DNA of 64,000 nt from Rhizobium sp. CG5. GTDB taxonomy: Bacteria > Pseudomonadota > Alphaproteobacteria > Rhizobiales > Rhizobiaceae. The translations under genes and the position numbers were made by a program. This document shows, in pieces, positions 17,031 through 24,762 of the stretch; position 1 is the stretch's first letter; every line of letters starts with the position of its first letter. The DNA is taken from the NCBI RefSeq assembly GCF_023701945.1, contig NZ_JABAEF010000003.1, forward strand, positions 1 through 64,000. The letters are read 5' to 3'. Under the pieces are notes generated by a model, which was not told the DNA's origin, made no database searches, and worked only from the letters and a program-made list of their open reading frames with translations.

Positions 17031-17063
17031 AAAACCGCCCACGCTTCGGGGCGCAGGCGGTTT
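17031..17063 (-). promoter_or_regulatory. Terminator-like hairpin in the CDF-queF leader
   Basis: AAACCGCC (17056-17063 on the minus strand) pairs with GGCGGTTT (17032-17039), and transcription into the genes would follow with TTTTGCGTTT. A promoter-like TTGACC-N17-CTTTAG lies just upstream on the same strand. No other minus-strand gene ends nearby, so the hairpin is better explained as a leader attenuator than as a neighbour's terminator. The mechanism is unproven. Confidence 0.45.
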
Positions 17064-17137
17064 CATATCAAGGCAGGCTAAAGCACAGAGATTAACCGAG
17101 GGTCAACCCGTGCAGCACAGTTTTAACAGACATCTCG

Positions 17138-17152
17138 TAACGCATTGCGTTA
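17138..17152. promoter_or_regulatory. Perfect palindrome, probable HigA operator
   Basis: TAACGCA and TGCGTTA flank a single central T, giving a perfect 15-base inverted repeat. It overlaps a TATAGA box that could be the -10 of the gene starting at 17205. HigA antitoxins repress their own promoters by binding such palindromes. Confidence 0.6.
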
Positions 17153-17204
17153 TAGATCGACCAATGGCGCATCTGTTTCAAATGGCATCGAGGAGGAGCA
17201 AGTG

Positions 17205-17519
17205 ATGTCGGAATCGTCGACGACCATGGCTGATCTATTGCCCAACCCTCATCCCGGCGACATTCTGCTGGAGGATTTTCTGAAACCCATGGGCCTCAGC
17301 CAGAATGCATTGGCGCGGGCCGTGCATGTGTCGCCGCGCCGCATCAACGAAATCGTGCTTTCCAAACGCGCCGTCACCGCCGACACCGATCTTCGGCTGG
17401 CCCGCTATTTCGGCCTGTCCGAAGGCTTCTTTCTAGGCTTGCAGGCCGATTACGACCTGATGCAACGGCGCCGCGAACTTGGCAGCGAGCTGAGCCTGAT
17501 CAGCCCGCATGCGGTATAG
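17205..17519 (+). CDS. higA: HigA-family HTH antitoxin, without an adjacent toxin
   Basis: 104 aa. The start NPHPGDILLEDFLKPMGLSQNALA and the HTH core VSPRRINEIVLSKRAVTADTDLRLARYFG are typical of HigA/VapI antitoxins. AGGAGGAG precedes the ATG at 17205. In higBA loci the toxin lies immediately upstream; here the upstream 230 bases hold only the palindromic operator and the CDF leader, and no HigB-like frame is seen on either side. It may be a solitary repressor or an antitoxin acting on a distant toxin. Confidence 0.85.
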   Translation: MSESSTTMADLLPNPHPGDILLEDFLKPMGLSQNALARAVHVSPRRINEIVLSKRAVTADTDLRLARYFGLSEGFFLGLQADYDLMQRRRELGSELSLISPHAV

Positions 17520-17530
17520 ACTTGGGCCAA

Positions 17531-17658
17531 AAGCCCCTCATCCGGCCCTACCGGGCCACCTTCTCCCCGCAAGCGGGGCGAAGGGGACGCAAACGCTGCG
17601 GCGATCCTCCTTCTCCCTGCTTGCGGGGAGAAGGTGCCGGCAGGCGGATGAGGGGCCA
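17531..17658. repeat. Palindromic intergenic repeat (RIME-like)
   Basis: GCCCCTCATCCGGCC at the left end is answered by GGCGGATGAGGGGC at the right end, with CCTTCTCCCC/GGGGAGAAGG hairpins inside. It lies between the convergent higA-like and trpE(G) genes and may act as a bidirectional terminator. Confidence 0.78.
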
Positions 17659-17675
17659 GGTCGCGTTACGAGACG

Positions 17676-19865
17676 CTACGCCGCCTTCACCTTGGCCCGT
17701 CGCGCCAGATGCGCCACCACATTCTCGATCATCCGCATGCCGGCGTCCTGGCCGAGCGTCATGATCGATTCCGGGTGGAACTGCACGGCTGCCACCGGTT
17801 CCTTGGCATGCTGGATGCCCATGATCGTGCCGTCCTCGCTTTCCGCGGTGATGATGAAATCGCGCGGCAGGGTCGAGGGGTCGGCGAAGATCGAGTGATA
17901 GCGCCCGACGGTTACCTCCTTGGCAAGGCCCGAAAACACCAGGCCGGGCTCCAGCACGCGGATGCGCGACGGCTTGCCATGCATCGGCACCGCCAGCTGC
18001 CGGAGTTCCCCGCCATAGGCTTCGGCCAGCGCCTGCAGGCCGAGGCAGACGCCGAAGATAGGCAACTGCCGGGCCCGCGCCTTCTTGATGGTCGCCTTGC
18101 AGTCAAAGTCCTTCGGAGATCCGGGACCGGGCGACAGCACGACCAGATCCGGATCCATCTCGTCGAACACGGCATCGGCCACCGGCGAGCGCACGGTCGA
18201 GACCGTGGCGCCGGTCTGGCGGAAATAATTGGCCAGCGTGTGGACAAAGCTGTCCTCGTGGTCGACCAGCAGGATTTTTACGCCCTGGCCGACGCTGGCC
18301 ACGCCGCGCTTCGATTTGGCGTCATTGCCGCTCTTGGCGTCACGAATGGCTGCAATCATGGCGGATGCCTTCAGTTCGGTTCCGGCCTCTTCCTCGCCCG
18401 AAATGCTGTCGTTCAGAAGCGTCGCGCCGCCCCGCACTTCGGCAATGCCGTCCTTGATGCGCCCCGTGCGCGGCGTCGGGCCGGTATTCATGTCGCCGTT
18501 GAAGCCGACCATGCCGACCCCCCCGCCATACCAGGCGCGCGGGCTCTTCTCGTGGGCCTCGATGAAGCGCATCGCCCAGAGCTTTGGCGCGCCGGTGACG
18601 GTCACCGCCCAGGCGTGGCTCAAGAACCCGTCGAAGGCGTCCATGTCGTCGCGCAGCCGGCCCTCGATGTGATCGACCGTATGGATCAGCCGCGAATACA
18701 TCTCGATCTGCCGGCGGCCGATCACCTTGACCGAGCCGGGCTCGCAGACGCGGCTCTTGTCATTGCGATCGACGTCCGAGCACATCGTCAGCTCGCTCTC
18801 GTCCTTCTTGGAATTCAAGAGCTTGAGGATCTGTTCGCTGTCGGCGATCGGGTCCTCGCCGCGCTTGATCGTGCCGGAAATCGGGCAGGTCTCGATGCGC
18901 CGGCCCGACACCCGCACGAACATCTCAGGCGAGGCGCCGACCAGATATTCCTGATGGCCGAGATTGATGAAGAAGGAATAGGGAGACGGATTGATCTCCT
19001 TCAGCCGCTTGGAAATCTGCGAGGGTTTGCTGTCGCAGCGCTCCATGAATTTCTGGCCCGGCACCACCTCAAACAGGTCGCCGCGGCGAAAGCTTTCCTT
19101 GGCCTTGGTCACCAGCTCGGCATATTCGCCCGGACGATGGTCGCCGCGCGGCGGAATGACATCGGTATGGCGGAACGGATCGGGCGCGATCTCGCCCGAT
19201 TTGCCTGATGTGGTGACGCCGCCCTTTTCGAAATCGTAGCGGTCGATCCAGGCCTTGGCGGCATGGTGGTCGACCACGACGATCTCGTCGGGCAGGTAAA
19301 GCACCATGTCGCGCTGGTCATCGGGGCGCACCAGCGACAGCTTGATGGCGTCGAACTGGAAGGCCAGATCATAGCCGAAGGCGCCGAACAGGCCGATCGC
19401 CGAATCCGCCTCGGAATGGAAGAGATCGGTGACGGCGCGCAGCACCGTGAACACGGTCGGCATCTTCGAGCGCTCCTCCTCGGTGAACACCCGGTCGGGC
19501 AGGTTCACGGTGAGGTCGAGGCGCGCCTTGCTGGAGGCGCCGAGCGTCAGGTCGGCAACGGTCTTCAGCTTTTCCGTGATGAAGCCGAGCAGCACTTCGC
19601 CGCGCGCGTTGAAGGCTTCGATCCAGACATTGCGGCCGAACGACGAAATGCCAAGCGGCGGATCGACGATCGCCGTATCCCAGCGCGTGTAGCGGCCCGG
19701 ATATTCGTAATTGGAGGAAAACACCGCACCACGCCGCTCGTCGAGCTTGTCGACGCAGGTGCTGATGGCATCGGCATAGGCCACCGGCCGCCGCTCGCGG
19801 CTCACGGAAATGCCGCCGCGCGTCTCGTAGGTCTCGCCGCCGTCATCCCGAATGATCGTCACCAT
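17676..19865 (-). CDS. trpE(G): Anthranilate synthase, fused TrpE-TrpG
   Basis: 729 aa, the fused form typical of Rhizobiales. Residues about 1-500 are the chorismate-binding TrpE part ([15 protein letters not shown] and [21 protein letters not shown] blocks). A short Lys/Ser linker leads to the TrpG glutamine amidotransferase with nucleophile C607 (GVCLGLQAL) and the VQFHPES triad (H697, E699). It converts chorismate and glutamine to anthranilate, the first step of tryptophan synthesis. GGGAAGAGAG precedes the ATG. Expression is probably controlled by the upstream trpL attenuator. Confidence 0.97.
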   Translation of the reverse strand: MVTIIRDDGGETYETRGGISVSRERRPVAYADAISTCVDKLDERRGAVFSSNYEYPGRYTRWDTAIVDPPLGISSFGRNVWIEAFNARGEVLLGFITEKLKTVADLTLGASSKARLDLTVNLPDRVFTEEERSKMPTVFTVLRAVTDLFHSEADSAIGLFGAFGYDLAFQFDAIKLSLVRPDDQRDMVLYLPDEIVVVDHHAAKAWIDRYDFEKGGVTTSGKSGEIAPDPFRHTDVIPPRGDHRPGEYAELVTKAKESFRRGDLFEVVPGQKFMERCDSKPSQISKRLKEINPSPYSFFINLGHQEYLVGASPEMFVRVSGRRIETCPISGTIKRGEDPIADSEQILKLLNSKKDESELTMCSDVDRNDKSRVCEPGSVKVIGRRQIEMYSRLIHTVDHIEGRLRDDMDAFDGFLSHAWAVTVTGAPKLWAMRFIEAHEKSPRAWYGGGVGMVGFNGDMNTGPTPRTGRIKDGIAEVRGGATLLNDSISGEEEAGTELKASAMIAAIRDAKSGNDAKSKRGVASVGQGVKILLVDHEDSFVHTLANYFRQTGATVSTVRSPVADAVFDEMDPDLVVLSPGPGSPKDFDCKATIKKARARQLPIFGVCLGLQALAEAYGGELRQLAVPMHGKPSRIRVLEPGLVFSGLAKEVTVGRYHSIFADPSTLPRDFIITAESEDGTIMGIQHAKEPVAAVQFHPESIMTLGQDAGMRMIENVVAHLARRAKVKAA

Positions 19866-19912
19866 GTCTCTCTTCCCTTTTCAAAGCCCGGGTTTTGCGG
19901 CGCCTTGAATAC

Positions 19913-19946
19913 AAAAAAGCCGCCTGAAGGTTTTCCGGGCGGCTTT
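19913..19946 (-). terminator. trp attenuator (rho-independent terminator)
   Basis: On the minus strand AAAGCCGCC pairs with GGCGGCTTT across a 13-base loop and runs into six T residues. It lies about 40 bases downstream of the trpL stop and 50 bases before trpE(G). Premature stops here would release a short RNA like rnTrpL of Sinorhizobium. Confidence 0.9.
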
Positions 19947-19984
19947 GCGTCAATCGTCTCTGGACATGACTGGTCAAGGCCGCG

Positions 19985-20011
19985 TTAGCGAGCCCACCAC
20001 CAGTTAGCCAT
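19985..20011 (-). CDS. trpL: trp operon leader peptide (MANWWWAR)
   Basis: An eight-codon frame, ATG to TAA, encodes three consecutive Trp followed by Ala-Arg. It lies 119 bases upstream of trpE(G) and is followed by a terminator hairpin, the classical arrangement of ribosome-mediated attenuation. In Sinorhizobium meliloti the corresponding peptide ends in the same WWWAR motif, and its released leader RNA and peptide act in trans. No good Shine-Dalgarno site is visible, which fits near-leaderless translation. Confidence 0.92.
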   Translation of the reverse strand: MANWWWAR

Positions 20012-20036
20012 GGTCAAAGACGTGTTCATGACGTTT

Positions 20037-20065
20037 TTCATAGCCTGCCTTTGGCGCGGGTGCAA
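20037..20065 (-). promoter_or_regulatory. Candidate trp promoter
   Basis: On the minus strand TTGCAC (20060-20065) and TATGAA (20037-20042) are separated by 17 bases. Transcription would start only about 15-20 bases before trpL, giving a very short 5' leader. This is a visual match to a sigma-70 promoter. Confidence 0.45.
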
Positions 20066-20228
20066 CCCGGTTTTACAGCACCTCATCCGTCGATGGCATT
20101 CCTTCATGTATGCAACCCCCATTAGTCAAATAGTAGGAATTGCTGATGTAGGTTAGCAAAATATTATGAGCGTCAAGGAGCGTTATCGTCGAGCCTTGGC
20201 CGAAGCGCGGAGCAAGGGGATAGACCGG

Positions 20229-22052
20229 ATGAAAATGACTATATCGCGCAGCCTGTTCGGCTTTGGGCTCCTCTTGCTGCTGGGCTTTGGCGCCGCCATC
20301 GGAATCCTGGTCTATTCGCTGGAAACGCTGAAGATCCAGAGCCCGGATTATATCAGGATCGTCAATTCCAAGGATCTCGTCGCAGATATCCTGCCGCCGC
20401 CGCTTTCGACCATGGAGGCATTTCTGTTGGCCACCGAGCTGATGGCAAACCCGACAAAGGTTGACGAGATCGGCGCAAGAATTCTGAAGCTGAAGAAGGA
20501 CTGTCAGGATCGCAAGCTGTACTGGGTCACAACCGAACTCAGTCCCGAAATTTCCCAATTCATGCACGTCACGCTGGAACCGGTCACGGATCAATTCTTT
20601 GTGGAGATCGAGACCGTCTTCCTGCCGGCGGCCGCAGCCGGCAACACCGTCACCATGGGCGACAGCCTGAAGCGGCTGAGCAGCGTCTACCACGATCAGC
20701 AGGCCAAGATCGGCATCCTGGTCAAGATGTCGGTCGAATTTCTGCAGAAGGCCGAATCCAGCGCTGCGGAGCGTGCGCAATTCTTGCGCAACAGCGCCTT
20801 CTCGGTCTCGGCGACCGCCTTTGCCATCCTGTTTGCTGGACTTTACGGCCTGCGGCGCCGCGCCCTTTCACCGCTGGTTGGCATCGGCAATTACATGACC
20901 TGCCTGGCCGGCGGCGACCTGGAGACGCCTGTCCCCTATACCGGTCGCGGCGACGAGATCGGCACAATGGCAGCCTCGGTCGCGGTCTTCCGCCAGGCCG
21001 GCATCGACAAACGGGCGCTCGAACAGGACGCCCGCCAGCGCGATCAACGCCTGCAGGCCGAGCAGGCCGCCCGTCTGGAGGAGCAGGAGACCCAGGCCCG
21101 CAATCTGCAAACGGTGATCGATCAATTGGGTGGCGGCCTGGACCGATTGTCGAAATTCAATATCCACATCACCTTGGATGACCCTTTCCTGCCGGAATTC
21201 GAGCGTCTCAGAGGCGATTTCAACCGATCTCTCGCCGTCTTTCAGGAAACCATGTCGAAGGTGCTCGACAAGGCCCGCGGCATCGAATCGAATGCCGGTG
21301 CCCTGCAGGCCTCGTCAGACCAGCTTTCCAAGCGCACCGAGCAGCAGGCAGCCGCTCTGGAACAGACCGCCGCAGCACTGCAGGACGTGACCACCAATAT
21401 CAACGCCTCCACGTCCCGCACCGCCAACACGCGGGAAAAAACCCGGCTTGTCAGAAGCAATGTCGCAAAATCGACCAAGGTGGTGCAGGACGCCGTCAAT
21501 GCCATGCATCGCATCGAAGCCGCATCGGCCAGCATTGCCAATATCACCGGGGTCATCGACCAGATCGCCTTCCAGACCAATCTTCTCGCCCTCAACGCCG
21601 GCGTCGAGGCAGCCCGCGCCGGGGATGCCGGCAAAGGCTTCGCGGTGGTAGCCCAGGAAGTGCGCGAACTGGCGCAACGCTCTGCCAGCGCCGCCAAGGA
21701 AATCAATGCGCTGATCGAACGGTCCGATCAGGAGGTCAATGCCGGCGTCGGGCTTGTCAACGATACGGGTCTTGCCCTGCAGCACATTGAAGAGGGGATG
21801 AATCGCATCGCCGAGGATATCGAGGCCATCACCCAGGCCGCGCAGGACCAGTCCAGCGGACTGTCGGAAATCACCAGGGCGATCAATCAGATGGACCAGC
21901 TGACCCAGCAGAATGCCGGCATGGTCCAGGAAACCGCAGCCGCCACCCATTCGCTGACCGACGAAGTGGCCGAGATGGTGGCACTGGTTGGTCAATTCGT
22001 CTTCAGCAAACGCAATCGCGCTGCCGACCAGCGCCTTGCCGAAGCCGCTTAG
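20229..22052 (+). CDS. Methyl-accepting chemotaxis protein
   Basis: 607 aa from the ATG at 20229, chosen for its AAGGGGAT site; an in-frame ATG at 20166 would add 21 residues. A first membrane helix ([19 protein letters not shown]) is followed by a periplasmic helical region of about 140 aa, a second helix ([12 protein letters not shown]) and a HAMP domain. A second HAMP-like segment precedes the cytoplasmic signalling domain, which has the hairpin tip [20 protein letters not shown]. The C-terminus lacks a CheR-binding NWETF-type pentapeptide. The ligand is unknown; no che genes are nearby. Confidence 0.92.
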   Translation: MKMTISRSLFGFGLLLLLGFGAAIGILVYSLETLKIQSPDYIRIVNSKDLVADILPPPLSTMEAFLLATELMANPTKVDEIGARILKLKKDCQDRKLYWVTTELSPEISQFMHVTLEPVTDQFFVEIETVFLPAAAAGNTVTMGDSLKRLSSVYHDQQAKIGILVKMSVEFLQKAESSAAERAQFLRNSAFSVSATAFAILFAGLYGLRRRALSPLVGIGNYMTCLAGGDLETPVPYTGRGDEIGTMAASVAVFRQAGIDKRALEQDARQRDQRLQAEQAARLEEQETQARNLQTVIDQLGGGLDRLSKFNIHITLDDPFLPEFERLRGDFNRSLAVFQETMSKVLDKARGIESNAGALQASSDQLSKRTEQQAAALEQTAAALQDVTTNINASTSRTANTREKTRLVRSNVAKSTKVVQDAVNAMHRIEAASASIANITGVIDQIAFQTNLLALNAGVEAARAGDAGKGFAVVAQEVRELAQRSASAAKEINALIERSDQEVNAGVGLVNDTGLALQHIEEGMNRIAEDIEAITQAAQDQSSGLSEITRAINQMDQLTQQNAGMVQETAAATHSLTDEVAEMVALVGQFVFSKRNRAADQRLAEAA

Positions 22053-22287
22053 AGGGCGCCTGGACGGCCTATCGATCTGCCGGGAGCCTGCCGGTCGTCA
22101 GGTGCGGCAATTCCCCGCGCATGCCGCCGTCACACCGTCGCTCCTTTGCCGCGCCGATCACCACAAGGCCCCGAAGCGGGTCTGCGAAATCTCCCATTTC
22201 GAGGAACTCCTCCGTCCTTTGGCAGAGGCAACCTAATCCGTTCGAAAGCGTTTGTGTTCCGTCACCAACGCACCAAAGGACGGATGC

Positions 22288-23283
22288 ATGTATCGTCGCC
22301 TCGCCGCAGCCCTGCTCTGCCTGACCGTCCTGACCGCCGCCAAATTGCCCGAGAAGGGCCCCGTTCCCGAGGCCAAACCCGAAGACTCGACCCCCGCAGA
22401 ACAGGCAAAGCCCGAGCCGAAGCCGGACACCGATCCTGAAACGACCGCGCCGATTGTCGTGCCGCCGGAAGCAACCGTTGCGACACCGGAGCCGAAACCG
22501 CCGGTGCCGGAGACAACGGCGCCCGCCGACCAACAGCCCGAGACGCCAGGCCCGGACGATGCAAAGCCGGACCCCCCCGTGCCGGATGCCCCCGTGCCCG
22601 GTGCCAAGCCTGACCAAGCCGAGCCAGGCAAAGCAGAGGCCGGCAAAGCCGAGGCCGACAAGCCGCGCGAAGCCCGGGGCCCGCCGCGCCCGCCGGAACC
22701 GGTCGATCTGGTTGAACCGGAGGATGCGTCCGCCTTCGAGCAATGCAGCCAGGCGCTGACCGCCATCGGTGCCGCCTTCACGCCATTGCCGCGCATCGAC
22801 GACGGCAATGGCTGCGGTATCGACAAGCCGATCAGCGTGACAAAGATCCTGCCCGGCGTCGACCTTGCCCCGGAAGGCACCATGCGCTGCGAAACCGCCC
22901 TGCATCTGGCCGAATGGCTGAAGACCGTCGTCATCCCGGCCGCCGAATTGGCTCTGCCCGACCAGGGCAAACTGACCGCCTTCAACCAGGCCTCGACCTA
23001 TATCTGCCGCAAGCGCAACAGCGCCGAAACCGGCAAGATTTCGGAACATGCCCGCGGCAATGCCATCGACATCGGCTCGCTGCGCTTCGAGAAAGGCGAC
23101 ATGCCGATGGCGATTGTCGCGCAAGAGGATTCCAGCATGGACGCCGCCTTCCAGCGCAGCCTTAACGCCACCGCCTGCCTCAGCTTCTCCACCGTGCTCT
23201 CCCCCGGCAGCGACGCCGCCCACCAGGACCACATGCATCTCGACGTGCTGGCACGAAAAGGCGGCTACCGGTTTTGCCGGTGA
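22288..23283 (+). CDS. Extensin-like family protein with LAS-type metal-site motifs
   Basis: 331 aa. A signal-like N-terminus is followed by a long Pro/Glu/Ala/Lys-rich linker (about 20-145). The C-terminal extensin-like domain (about 150-331) has CGIDKPI and several Cys. SEHARGNAIDI and HQDHMHLDV resemble the zinc ligands of LAS-type D-Ala-D-Ala peptidases (S-x-H-x-x-G-x-A-x-D and H-x-H). A role in periplasmic peptidoglycan trimming is therefore possible but inferred. AAAGGACGG precedes the ATG at 22288. The Pro-rich spacer may reach across the wall layer. Confidence 0.82.
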   Translation: MYRRLAAALLCLTVLTAAKLPEKGPVPEAKPEDSTPAEQAKPEPKPDTDPETTAPIVVPPEATVATPEPKPPVPETTAPADQQPETPGPDDAKPDPPVPDAPVPGAKPDQAEPGKAEAGKAEADKPREARGPPRPPEPVDLVEPEDASAFEQCSQALTAIGAAFTPLPRIDDGNGCGIDKPISVTKILPGVDLAPEGTMRCETALHLAEWLKTVVIPAAELALPDQGKLTAFNQASTYICRKRNSAETGKISEHARGNAIDIGSLRFEKGDMPMAIVAQEDSSMDAAFQRSLNATACLSFSTVLSPGSDAAHQDHMHLDVLARKGGYRFCR

Positions 23284-23409
23284 GGCTGTGACCAGAATGG
23301 CTAGGGTATTAACGGAACAGACCGGAGAGGCTGTTTTACAGTCCGACATCGTCCTGAAGCTCTGCGACGGCCTTGAATGCAAGCACTGTGATGGATTGAG
23401 AGCGTGCCG

Positions 23410-23545
23410 CGCCCCCCACCCTCCCCTTGAGGGGGAGGGTCGGAGCAGAGCTCCGGGGTGGGGTGACCGGCTACGCCCGCAACCCGCAAAGGGTCACCCC
23501 CACCCGCGCGTTCCGCGCGACCTCCCCCCTCAAGGGGGAGGTGTA
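23410..23545. repeat. Palindromic intergenic repeat (CCTTGAGGG type)
   Basis: CCTCCCCTTGAGGGGGAGGG near 23419-23438 is mirrored by CCTCCCCCCTCAAGGGGGAGG near 23521-23541, and TCGGAGCAGAGCTCCGG forms an inner hairpin. It lies in the 497-base gap between the extensin-like gene and the next frame; the rest (23546-23780) is AT-richer and shows no gene. Confidence 0.72.
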
Positions 23546-23780
23546 GTCAAAATCGTCTCCGTCTCTCCAGTCGCAGCGCTCGCCATAGAGTAACCGCTGG
23601 TCCGGCCCCACATTGTCTTGCCTACAGGTCTCTGATCGAGATTTTCCATGGACAAATAATTGGATTTGAGGGCTGCCACTCATATTCGGTAACGTTGTCG
23701 AGACGTCATAAAGTCAGAGCCGTTGCTTTCGGGACGTGCTCCTATATCCTCTGCTTGGCGGCAAGAGAGTTAGATTGCAG

Positions 23781-24224
23781 ATGTCCAGAAGAAAACAGTT
23801 CAAAGGGATTTGCCACGATATTCTCGGAACATTTGTTAGCCGGTACAATGATCACGATGGCTATTGGTCTTTGGGCCAGTACGTTGCGCTCCTCGAATGT
23901 CTCGGCGAAAAACAAGCGCAGCTCAAGCTCACGGACACGACAGAGACTCCTGACAGTCGCGTCATCGCTGCGTCACAGGAGTATTATCGGGGTGCGGTTC
24001 AGCGACTGATGGAAGCAAATTCGATGCCGCAAGTGTGGCTCGCAAATGCGACCATCAAGGTATCCATCATTGCCCCAGCCAAGGTCGCTTGCGACATTGA
24101 AATTATTTCCGATCTCGGCCGGACTTACCGGAGCGAGTGCACCATTACTGTTTGGCCACATGACCCCGTGATTGAGCGGCGGAGAGCAGATGGATTCGGC
24201 CCTTCAAACCAAAAAGGCCGCTAA
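23781..24224 (+). CDS. Hypothetical protein, AT-rich gene
   Basis: 147 aa. I do not recognise a family. It is basic at the N-terminus (MSRRKQFKGICHDILGTFVSRYND) and then mixed helical and strand, with GYWSLGQYVALL near residue 28 and a possible beta region (KVSIIAPAKVACDIEIISDLG) near residue 100. There is no signal peptide or membrane segment. Codon use is less GC-rich than its neighbours, suggesting acquired DNA. The ribosome site is weak. The frame is open to 23736, so a longer start is possible. Confidence 0.55.
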   Translation: MSRRKQFKGICHDILGTFVSRYNDHDGYWSLGQYVALLECLGEKQAQLKLTDTTETPDSRVIAASQEYYRGAVQRLMEANSMPQVWLANATIKVSIIAPAKVACDIEIISDLGRTYRSECTITVWPHDPVIERRRADGFGPSNQKGR

Positions 24225-24331
24225 ATGTGGGCTACTTTGTTCCTTTAATTCCAGGTCTGATATATGGAGCCAACCGCTCGTCACCCCGAAGTGTTTACCG
24301 CCAGCTACCTGGTCAAAAACGCCCGCGCATT

Positions 24332-24661
24332 TCAACATTTCATAACGATGTCATGCAGGAACTCCTGAAGACGATCTTCGGTCAGGTCATCCTCGAAAAT
24401 CAGGTCATAGGGAATTGCGGAGGCACGCATGCCGTCTGCCACCAGGCGTTCGACCAGCCGACGGCGCTTGTTATCGGCTGGGCCGCGGACAAGAAAATCG
24501 ACATCCGAATGGGAGCGGAAATCGCCTCTCGCCAGTGAGCCGATGACAGTGAGGGGAATCCCGCAGCTTTCAGCGGCGTGCAGAATGCCGGCAACGGCTG
24601 CCGAGGCTTGCTCGTGCCGCGCCTCCCGTCTCTTCGCCGTCAGTGTATCCATCCTGTTCAT
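24332..24661 (-). CDS. Minimal nucleotidyltransferase (MNT) domain protein
   Basis: 109 aa. VIGSLARGDFRSHSDVDFLV contains the polymerase-beta-fold motif GS-x10-DxD (G41, S42, D53, D55). Such proteins act as antitoxins to HEPN toxins by adding AMP residues, or as stand-alone nucleotidyltransferases. No HEPN gene is adjacent. GGAG six bases before the ATG at 24661 supports that start; an ATG at 24679 also has an AAGG site. It lies tail-to-tail with the AT-rich hypothetical gene. Confidence 0.8.
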   Translation of the reverse strand: MNRMDTLTAKRREARHEQASAAVAGILHAAESCGIPLTVIGSLARGDFRSHSDVDFLVRGPADNKRRRLVERLVADGMRASAIPYDLIFEDDLTEDRLQEFLHDIVMKC

Positions 24662-24762
24662 GCGCCGCTCCAATAGCATGCAACCTTATAGCATCACGAG
24701 ACAGGCGGAAAGCCGATGCCTCCCCGCGGGGTGCGGGAAGGCATCAAGACTGGGACCGCCCT

